NCBI GenBank assembly: GCA_003443635.1
Contig: CP031964.1
Location: 462,321-526,320 of the forward strand
DNA: 64,000 bases
Direction of reading: 5' to 3'
From: Flavobacteriaceae bacterium
GTDB lineage: Bacteria > Bacteroidota > Bacteroidia > Flavobacteriales > Flavobacteriaceae
Shown here piece after piece: positions 8,701 to 15,008 of this stretch. The position numbers were made by a program, and so were the translations under genes. Position 1 is the stretch's first letter. Each line of letters starts with the position of its first letter. The notes under the pieces were generated by a model, which was not told where the DNA came from, searched no databases, and saw only the letters and a list, made by a program, of their open reading frames with translations.

Positions 8701-9546
8701 TTAGTTGGTTAAAAATTTTAAAATCAATGTGTTAATTTTATCTGGCTGCTCTTCTTGAATAAAATGTTTTGCTTCTAAAAGATGAATATACTCTTCTTGT
8801 AAATTTAAATCAGAAACTACACTATCTTTCATTTTATCAAGCACTAAAAAGCTATCGTATTTTCCCCAAATAAGAAGTTTTGGCATTTTTAAATTCTTAA
8901 CCACAGCTTCATAATTAGGAAGATCAAAACATGTACTTGAAAAAAATTGATACATCGCTTTTGTTTTTCCTTCTAATAAGGGTTTTCTGTATCCTCGTAG
9001 AGCTGCTTTAGATAAATTATTATGTAATAAGCCACTATTAAAAAGCCCTTTTAGCATTGCATTAGTAGAAATTCCATTGCTATATAAAGCCATAATAAAG
9101 CGTGTTAAAAACCCTTTTTCTAAACGAATAGGAGGATTAAAACCTGCATCATAAATAATAGTATTTAATATAATTAATCGTTTTACACGATGTGCATTTT
9201 CTTTTAAAAGCTCCCAGGTCCATAAACCACCAGCATCATGAAATACATGATTCCAAGATTCAATATTTAAACCATTCATTAACTCTAATAAACGATTGGC
9301 ATGTTGTGAAGGCTCATAAACTTCATACCCACTGGGTGATGCACTGGCTCCAAATCCCAGCATATCTGGAGCAATTACACGATGTGTTTGCGCCAATCCA
9401 TTTATCATTTTACGATAAAGCCATGATGAGGTTGGTATACCGTGTAATAATACAATAACTTCCCCTTCTCCTTTATCTATGTATTTTAATTCGCCTTGAG
9501 AAGATTGAAAAGATTTTTGTTCTGATCGAAATTGCGAATAAATCAT
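8701..9546 (-). CDS. Alpha/beta hydrolase with aspartate nucleophile (dehalogenase/epoxide-hydrolase-like)
   Basis: The 281-residue protein has the oxyanion motif VLLHGIPTSSWLYRKM and a nucleophile elbow VFHDAGG with Asp104, not Ser. This is the pattern of haloalkane dehalogenases and epoxide hydrolases. DMLGFGASASP lies between them, and the C-terminal acid/His pair is suggested by WGKYDSFL and EAKHFIQEEQPD. Many flavobacterial homologues have no known substrate, so the reaction is inferred from family only. The gene is convergent with the MFS gene (2-base gap) and begins 9 bases after lpxH ends, on the same strand. Confidence 0.87.
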   Translation of the reverse strand: MIYSQFRSEQKSFQSSQGELKYIDKGEGEVIVLLHGIPTSSWLYRKMINGLAQTHRVIAPDMLGFGASASPSGYEVYEPSQHANRLLELMNGLNIESWNHVFHDAGGLWTWELLKENAHRVKRLIILNTIIYDAGFNPPIRLEKGFLTRFIMALYSNGISTNAMLKGLFNSGLLHNNLSKAALRGYRKPLLEGKTKAMYQFFSSTCFDLPNYEAVVKNLKMPKLLIWGKYDSFLVLDKMKDSVVSDLNLQEEYIHLLEAKHFIQEEQPDKINTLILKFLTN

Positions 9547-9555
9547 AATAAATAA

Positions 9556-10311
9556 CTATTTATATTCTTTAAGCTCGAGTGTTTTACCGTTAAATTCGGC
9601 ATAAGTATAATGTGTAATCCAATCACCGAGATTTGTGTATTTCGAATCCTGTTCTAATTGAATCTCTAATGGTAAATGGCGATGTCCAAATACAAAGTGA
9701 TCACGATGCTTTTCTTGTAATTTCCTTTTACAATACTTTACTAGCCACTCTTTTTCTTCCCCTAAAAAAGTAATGTCTTCATCACCAGAAATAAGCTTGT
9801 TTTTAACAGATAAATATTGTCCTAACTTAACACCTAGATCGGGATGTAACCATCTAAATAACCACTTGCTAAACGAGTTAGTAAATACTTTTTTCATGCG
9901 CTTATAACCTTTATCTCCAGGGCCTAAACCATCGCCATGACCAATAAAAAAAGTTTTGTCATTAAAAGTGAACTCTTGAGGGTTGTGATATACAGGGATG
10001 TTTAGTTCTTTTTCAAAATAATCATTCATCCATAGGTCGTGATTCCCAACAAAAAAGTAAATAGGAATTCCTGAATCTGAAATTTCTGCTAGTTTTCCCA
10101 AAGTTCGTGTAAATCCTTTAGGAACCACGGTCTTATATTCAAACCAAAAATCGAATAGATCGCCTAAAAGGAAAATTGCGGCTGCATCATATTTTATGGT
10201 ATCTAACCAAGCAACAAATTTTTGTTCACGAGGTCTACTTTCTGCTGCTGTTGGTGCTCCTAGATGATTATCTGAGGAGAAATAAACTTTTTTTCCTTCG
10301 GGAATTTGCAT
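9556..10311 (-). CDS. lpxH: UDP-2,3-diacylglucosamine hydrolase-like metallophosphoesterase
   Basis: LpxH cleaves UDP-2,3-diacylglucosamine to lipid X and UMP on the inner face of the membrane in lipid A synthesis. The 251-residue protein shows the calcineurin-like metal motifs in order: FSSDNHLGAP (usual DxH with Asp-Asn-His), FLLGDLFDFWFEY, FFVGNHDLWM, FIGHGDGLGPGD and VFGHRHLP. Length and motifs fit LpxH/LpxH2 of Bacteroidota. It starts at ATG 10311. The downstream hydrolase begins 9 bases after its stop, so a shared transcript is likely. Confidence 0.9.
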   Translation of the reverse strand: MQIPEGKKVYFSSDNHLGAPTAAESRPREQKFVAWLDTIKYDAAAIFLLGDLFDFWFEYKTVVPKGFTRTLGKLAEISDSGIPIYFFVGNHDLWMNDYFEKELNIPVYHNPQEFTFNDKTFFIGHGDGLGPGDKGYKRMKKVFTNSFSKWLFRWLHPDLGVKLGQYLSVKNKLISGDEDITFLGEEKEWLVKYCKRKLQEKHRDHFVFGHRHLPLEIQLEQDSKYTNLGDWITHYTYAEFNGKTLELKEYK

Positions 10312-10334
10312 TTGTAAATATAAAGAAAGTCATA

Positions 10335-10356
10335 ATTCCCACGAAGACAGGAATCT
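10335..10356. repeat. REP-like palindrome, degenerate copy 1
   Basis: ATTCCCACGAAGACAGGAAT followed by CT and a T-rich stretch resembles the imperfect palindrome ATTCCTGCGAAAGCAGGAATCT seen at 38976. It lies between lpxH and queD. The arms ATTCC/GGAAT pair around a CGAAG-like centre. This is a weak copy by itself and is recognised from the other members. Confidence 0.45.
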
Positions 10357-10449
10357 TTTTTATTTTTTTGCAGTATTGGTTTTTACGCTTGAGATTAAGT
10401 GATTGTTAAAGCCTTCTGTTTATGATAGAAGTAATTTACAGAATCTAAC

Positions 10450-10902
10450 TTAATTATTATCTGACGCAAACCACTCTGCAAAAGAAGTATCTGTTTCTTG
10501 TAGTTTTATAGAGTGAAGCTTAATACCTTCTGGTAAACGAGCCTTTATTTTTTTTGCGAAATCAATAACCATACATTCGCTGGTAGGTTGGTAATTTACT
10601 AATAAAACATTGTGTCCTCGTCGCTCAAGTTCGCGAGCTAGCTCTACGTGAGGGGTATTTTTATTAAATACTGTAGCATGATCAAAAATATCGACAATCT
10701 CTTCTTTAACAATAAGTTTTAGATCGGTAAAATCGATTACCATCCCGTATTTTACATTAGAAGTATCGGCAATAGGTTGTCCGATAACTGTTACTGCTAG
10801 TTTATAACTATGACCATGTACATTTTTACATTTACCGTCATAACCATAAAGAGCATGACCGGTTTCGAAAGAGAATTGTTTTGTAATACGAATGTTGCTC
10901 AT
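10450..10902 (-). CDS. queD: 6-carboxy-5,6,7,8-tetrahydropterin synthase (QueD/PTPS family)
   Basis: QueD converts 7,8-dihydroneopterin triphosphate to 6-carboxytetrahydropterin in queuosine/7-deazapurine synthesis. The 150-residue protein has zinc ligands His16 (FETGHAL), His29 and His31 (VHGHSY), and catalytic Cys25 just before them. It also has MVIDFTDLK, FDHATVFN, PTSECMVIDFA and KLQETDTSFAEW, all typical of the PTPS fold. No other queuosine genes are adjacent. It starts at ATG 10902, with a TATCTTTG -7 motif 18 bases upstream. Confidence 0.95.
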   Translation of the reverse strand: MSNIRITKQFSFETGHALYGYDGKCKNVHGHSYKLAVTVIGQPIADTSNVKYGMVIDFTDLKLIVKEEIVDIFDHATVFNKNTPHVELARELERRGHNVLLVNYQPTSECMVIDFAKKIKARLPEGIKLHSIKLQETDTSFAEWFASDNN

Positions 10903-10920
10903 TGCTTAACTTTTGTAATG

Positions 10921-10928
10921 CAAAGATA
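10921..10928 (-). promoter_or_regulatory. Candidate -7 promoter element for queD
   Basis: TATCTTTG on the minus strand matches the Bacteroidetes TAnnTTTG element and lies 18 bases before the queD ATG. No clear -33 TTTG is seen at the expected distance, so support is moderate. Confidence 0.45.
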
Positions 10929-11027
10929 CTATCTTCTTTTTCGTTTATTGATAAAATAAACAACGATTAAAACAATTCCTAAAATGAGAAAGAGACCATT
11001 ACCGCCTAAAAAATTAAGAATATCCAT
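10929..11027 (-). CDS. Small single-pass membrane peptide (32 residues)
   Basis: ATG 11027 opens a 32-codon frame ending in TAG. It reads MDILNFLGGNG, then a hydrophobic run LFLILGIVLIVVYFI, then a basic tail NKRKRR. The layout is typical of small inner-membrane proteins with the tail in the cytoplasm by the positive-inside rule. It lies 21 bases downstream of the MATE gene on the same strand, so it may be the last gene of the GNAT-MATE unit. No family is recognised. Length alone is weak evidence; the coherent TM-plus-basic-tail pattern is what supports it. Confidence 0.55.
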   Translation of the reverse strand: MDILNFLGGNGLFLILGIVLIVVYFINKRKRR

Positions 11028-11048
11028 TATATTTTGTTTTTTTCAAAG

Positions 11049-12377
11049 TTAAGTTTTTTGAGAAAGAGGGATAAATATTTTTCTAAATATTACAATTAGG
11101 GGAATGCCTCTGGCAATAATCCAAATAATAAGAGAAACAAAAATGGCATAAAGCTTATAGCCAAAACTATCTAAAAGTAATAAAAACGGTATAAAAACAA
11201 TAAAGGTTGAAAACAGTAAAATATTACGTAAATAATGAGTTTTACCAAGACCCTTAAAAATGCCATCAAAAATAAAAGCAATAGCACAAAAGGGTTGCAT
11301 TATTAAAACCACCCAAAATACTTTATAAAATTGCTTTAAAACCTCTGGATCTTTGCTAAAAATAATTCCGAGAGGGTAATAAAGTATACTTCCAACAATA
11401 GCTAGAATAATTCCGATAACAATACCATACCTAATGAGTTGATTGCTTAATTGCAGCAATGTTTTATACTGCTTGCTACCTAGTAATTTTCCTGAAATAA
11501 TATTGCCTGCACTGGCATAACCATCAATAATAAAAGCTCCTAAAAACCATAAATTAATAGCGATAGTATAAGCTGCAATATATTCTTTTCCATAACTCGT
11601 GGCAAAAGAACTTCCAAAATATAATGTGACATTAAGTGCAACAGTACGTACAAACAAATTTGCTATCATTAATAAGAAATTATTGATTTCTTTATTAAAC
11701 GGGAAGCTAAGTCTAAGCGGGATAGATGTTTTTTTAAGTAAATAATACACCGAGAATAATGCCATTAATAATTGTGCTACTACACTAGCATAAGCAGCTC
11801 CCTGAATGTGCATTGGAGCAATGTAACCATCAATACCATACACTAAAATAAAATCTAAAACAATATTTGCAACCGTACCAATAATAGCAATTAACATAGG
11901 GTAATATGTATTTTGTAAACCTCTAAAAGTGCCAAAAACTGCAATAGTAAAAAGGGTAAACGGGAAACCAAACACACGTATTTTATAATAATCTACACTA
12001 TAATCTAAAATAAGGTCAGTAGCGTTGTAGAGTTTAAAAATAGGCTCTGCAAACGGATAAGTACCAATTATAATAAGGATACTTATTGAAGTTACAATTA
12101 AAATAGCTTGAGCAGGAAGGTTTTTAACTTCATCTATTTTTTCGGCACCTACATATTGTGAAACGATTGAAGATATGGCACTTCGTGTTTGCCCGAGCAC
12201 CCAAATAAGCATCGACAAAAAAGTAGTGACAATCCCTACAGCTGCTAAAGACTCTGTAGCATTAAGCTCAACATTTCCAACAATAGCTGCATCTGTTAAT
12301 GATAAAACAGGCTCCGACACTCCAGAAATTAATGCAGGAATCGCTAACTTATTAATATGTTTTAAGCTAATATTCAA
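11049..12377 (-). CDS. MATE family efflux transporter (DinF-like)
   Basis: This multidrug and toxin extrusion family protein of about 442 residues has 12 hydrophobic segments. The N-terminal HINKLAIPALISGVSEPVLS and TDAAIVG are typical of the DinF branch, and the symmetrical second half starts near YGKEYIAAYTIAINLW. These proteins export cationic compounds using Na+ or H+. No ATG precedes the conserved N-terminus, so the start must be non-ATG. I chose TTG 12377, which overlaps the GNAT stop as TTGA and gives (M)NISLKHINK; another TTG at 12395 is possible. Confidence 0.88.
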   Translation of the reverse strand: MNISLKHINKLAIPALISGVSEPVLSLTDAAIVGNVELNATESLAAVGIVTTFLSMLIWVLGQTRSAISSIVSQYVGAEKIDEVKNLPAQAILIVTSISILIIIGTYPFAEPIFKLYNATDLILDYSVDYYKIRVFGFPFTLFTIAVFGTFRGLQNTYYPMLIAIIGTVANIVLDFILVYGIDGYIAPMHIQGAAYASVVAQLLMALFSVYYLLKKTSIPLRLSFPFNKEINNFLLMIANLFVRTVALNVTLYFGSSFATSYGKEYIAAYTIAINLWFLGAFIIDGYASAGNIISGKLLGSKQYKTLLQLSNQLIRYGIVIGIILAIVGSILYYPLGIIFSKDPEVLKQFYKVFWVVLIMQPFCAIAFIFDGIFKGLGKTHYLRNILLFSTFIVFIPFLLLLDSFGYKLYAIFVSLIIWIIARGIPLIVIFRKIFIPLSQKT

Positions 12378-12874
12378 AAGACGTATTCGTAGCAATAAAA
12401 GTCGTGCTCACTTTGCTTAGGATAATGAATAATCTCTAAACGTTGGTAACCTCGTTGTTCATAAAATTTCTGATTGCTTTTATTTTGAGAAAAAGTATCG
12501 AGGCGTACAGAAGTATAATTGTTAGTTTTAGCATATTGCTCTGCAAAAGTCATGAGTTGCTGAGCAAAACCTTGTTTTTGGTAGTTTGGATGCACAGCTA
12601 AACGATGGATATAAACATTATTATTGTTAGGAGTTAACCATTTTACAGGGCGGTACTCTTCGTCAACGTAAGTTGAAATTACCACACAACCTATAATAGC
12701 GTTCTGATGTTCCAAAAGATAAAGCTCATCTCTATTAATGTCATTCTCAAAAGCTTTACGACTTGGATATATATCATTCCACTGATAAATACCTTTACTA
12801 ATTAAGAATTGAGCACAATCTTGAGTTATTTTTAAAATCGAATCAATATCTTTAAGAGTCGCTTTACGAATCAT
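12374..12874 (-). CDS. GNAT family N-acetyltransferase
   Basis: The 166-residue acyl-CoA N-acyltransferase has the acetyl-CoA-binding motif A region NNVYIHRLAVHPNYQKQGFAQQLM, followed by SVRLDTFSQNKSNQKFYEQRGYQ. The latter is the typical catalytic and dimer region with the FYExxGF-like motif. The substrate is unknown. The N-terminus IRKATLKDIDSILKIT fits the fold, starting at ATG 12874. Its TGA overlaps the proposed TTG start of the MATE transporter, so acetylation and export of a common compound is possible but speculative. Confidence 0.9.
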   Translation of the reverse strand: MIRKATLKDIDSILKITQDCAQFLISKGIYQWNDIYPSRKAFENDINRDELYLLEHQNAIIGCVVISTYVDEEYRPVKWLTPNNNNVYIHRLAVHPNYQKQGFAQQLMTFAEQYAKTNNYTSVRLDTFSQNKSNQKFYEQRGYQRLEIIHYPKQSEHDFYCYEYVF

Positions 12875-12932
12875 TTTTAATGTTTATTTTTGTAAAAAAT
12901 TTCGCGTAAAGTTAGTTTTTAAATCTTTGATT

Positions 12933-13727
12933 ATGAAGAATATTTTAGTTCCTATTGGTAATTCTAAAAATGTACTAAGCCATTTGCAGTATGCTATTGA
13001 TTTTGCGGCATCTTTTGGCGCTACATTATATTTAGTACAAGTATATAATGTTTATGCCAAAGCAGGTACGATGATTAAAGTAGACGATATTTTAGAACGT
13101 GAAGGTCAAGTTTATTTAAATGAACTTATAGAAAAGGTAGATACCAAAAACGTAACAATTATCCCCAGAACCATAAAAGGCAGTTTGGTAGATACTTTAG
13201 AGTTAGCCGCAAAGAAAGCAGATATTGATTTAATTTTAATCGAACCAAGAACAACGTCTATAAAAGATGAAGTGTTTTTGGGGAAAACATCAGGAAGAAT
13301 TATTAAAAAAACCAATATACCTGCATTAATCGTCCCTGATAATTATACGTTTAAACCGGTTAATAAAATTTTAATGGCTGTAAAATCTGCCATCATTAAA
13401 AAAACGGGGGTTTTAAACCCATTACAAGTATTAAAAGCACATTTTGAAGCTACAGTAAATCTATTATTAGTAAAAACGCCATACCATAAAGAAGGTGATT
13501 TTGAAATTAACACAGAACTATCAGGAATAATTACAGATACTACAAAAACAGAAAACGCTACAACATTTCAAGGAGTTTTAGAGCATTACCAATCTAACGC
13601 TCCAGACATGCTTTGTGTGGTACGTCGTAAGCGAGGATTTTTTACCAAAAAATGGGAGAAAAATACCATCCTAAAAAAGCAATTTCACAGCTCTATACCA
13701 GTTTTAGTATTAAGAGGGCTTAAATAG
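12933..13727 (+). CDS. Universal stress protein, two-domain
   Basis: The 264-residue protein starts MKNILVPIG, the usual UspA opening strand, and contains SLVDTLELAAKKADIDLILIEP and a glycine-rich GKTSGRIIKKTNIPALIVPD corresponding to the ATP-binding G-2X-G-9X-G region. The second, more divergent half (from about residue 140) ends SSIPVLVLRG. I chose ATG 12933; an upstream TTG at 12927 would add two residues. It is divergent from the GNAT gene. Function is stress-related by family; no partner is implied by context. Confidence 0.88.
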   Translation: MKNILVPIGNSKNVLSHLQYAIDFAASFGATLYLVQVYNVYAKAGTMIKVDDILEREGQVYLNELIEKVDTKNVTIIPRTIKGSLVDTLELAAKKADIDLILIEPRTTSIKDEVFLGKTSGRIIKKTNIPALIVPDNYTFKPVNKILMAVKSAIIKKTGVLNPLQVLKAHFEATVNLLLVKTPYHKEGDFEINTELSGIITDTTKTENATTFQGVLEHYQSNAPDMLCVVRRKRGFFTKKWEKNTILKKQFHSSIPVLVLRGLK

Positions 13728-13870
13728 TTTTTAAGATAGTAGTATTTGCAAAAAAAGGGAATGTTCTTTCTTTTTAAAATGAAATCCACGAAGGAGATTC
13801 ACGAATTCCTATATATCAAATAAATATGTATGAGTAAAGAACCAAAGAAAACTTTCCACTATATATTACA

Positions 13871-13898
13871 CAAAACAAGCAGCCCGTTAAGACTGCTT
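13871..13898 (-). terminator. Candidate minus-strand terminator
   Basis: On the minus strand AAGCAG, a 10-base loop and CTGCTT form a hairpin followed by GTTTTGTG. It lies 28 bases downstream of the frameshifted small gene at 13926-14166. The stem is short. The rest of 13728-13925 has no coding signal that I can see. Confidence 0.45.
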
Positions 13899-13925
13899 GA
13901 TTGCTTGGATGATATTGTTTATTAA

Positions 13926-14166
13926 CTAATCTGTTTTATTATTTAAAGAATCTCTACTTTCTGTTATTATTTTCTGTATAGAATCTAAAGGGTTTATATT
14001 TTTTTCTTTCAAATCTGAATTGATATTCTCTACAGCCTTAATTGTTTCAACTGAAGCTTCTCCAAACCCAACAGATATTCTATAATAAAAAATCCCTATT
14101 GAAACTAATGCTAATATTATTATAGAAATAAATGTAATCCTAATCTTTTTCTTGTGTGAATTTCAT
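13926..14166 (-). pseudogene. Small membrane protein gene with an apparent single-base frameshift
   Basis: ATG 14166 overlaps the stop of the upstream hydrolase as ATGA, as other genes of this block do. It reads MKFTQEKD and hits TAG after eight codons. If one A is removed from the AAAAA run at 14146-14150, the frame continues KIRITFISIIILALVSIGIF (a membrane segment) and then a charged helix with KEKNINPLDSIQK to TAG at 13926, about 79 residues. The long frame has no ATG, GTG or TTG of its own near the membrane segment. It could be a recent pseudogene, a sequencing indel, a slippery-site frameshift or an ATT start. Confidence 0.6.
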
Positions 14167-15008
14167 CTTATTAAAAACTGAAGACTCTTATTTACAACTT
14201 TTAGCAAGTCTTTTGGCAAATTATTTTCTTTCCAAGGATGTGAAGCACCAAAAACATGATTTGCATTTTCAATAATAAATAATTCACTATTAAGATTCCA
14301 TAAATGTAATGCTTCTGCCTCTTTATGAGAAACAGCTATATCATTTGTACCGTGAATAATAAGATGAGGAATAGTTAATTGCTTTATCGCTCGTTTAATA
14401 GTTAATCGTTTTTCATTAGTTTTAAAATTTTCGAAAAACTGATAGTAATGTGGCATTTGTTGTTTAGTACGGCCATTGATAACATAAAAAACACCATCGT
14501 TTTGCCATTGTTTTAAAGCATTACCTTTAATAAACCTGCTTCCATAATCGCAAACAGATGCCCAAGTAATTAAATTAGTAACTCGAGGATCTTCTTCTGC
14601 TTTTATTGCTACAATACCTCCACCACGTGAATGACCCATTAAAGTAACGTTAATTGGGTTAATTTCAGAATTTATAGAGATAGTATCAGATAGAGAATAA
14701 TTAATAATATCGTTTAAGTCATCTAACTCTAAAGAATAATTATTAGTAGCAAAGGCATCTAAATCGGGAAAATCAATAGGTTGCTCTATAGTACCTCCGT
14801 TATGAGAAAAGTTAAATTTTATAAATACAAACCCCGCTTCTGCAAAAGCTTTAGCAACCAAATCCCAAGCGCCCCAATCTTTAAACCCTTTATAGCCATG
14901 ACAAAAAATAACCAAAGGTTTTTTCTTTTCAGAAGTTTTATAAAAAGCATCCCATGATATGGGTTTTTTGCCAGTTCTTTTTAAGACATTGTTTTTAAGA
15001 ATAATCAT
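14163..15008 (-). CDS. Alpha/beta hydrolase, dienelactone-hydrolase-like
   Basis: The 281-residue cytoplasmic hydrolase has oxyanion region IFCHGYKGFKDW, nucleophile elbow LMGHSRGGG with Ser127, acid HGTNDIAV and a C-terminal His in NANHVFGASHPW. The triad therefore looks complete. The substrate is unknown; the fold is common in acylpeptide and ester hydrolases. Its ATG overlaps the stop of the AddB-like gene as ATGA, and its own TGA overlaps the next small gene the same way, so translational coupling in one operon is likely. Confidence 0.88.
   Translation of the reverse strand: MIILKNNVLKRTGKKPISWDAFYKTSEKKKPLVIFCHGYKGFKDWGAWDLVAKAFAEAGFVFIKFNFSHNGGTIEQPIDFPDLDAFATNNYSLELDDLNDIINYSLSDTISINSEINPINVTLMGHSRGGGIVAIKAEEDPRVTNLITWASVCDYGSRFIKGNALKQWQNDGVFYVINGRTKQQMPHYYQFFENFKTNEKRLTIKRAIKQLTIPHLIIHGTNDIAVSHKEAEALHLWNLNSELFIIENANHVFGASHPWKENNLPKDLLKVVNKSLQFLIR

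Noticed and set aside
13781..13811. A fourth possible REP-like palindrome (AAATCCACGAAGGAGATTCACGAATTCCT).
   Set aside because: Only the CGAAGG centre and an AATTCCT arm fit; the arms do not pair in the same way as the other copies.
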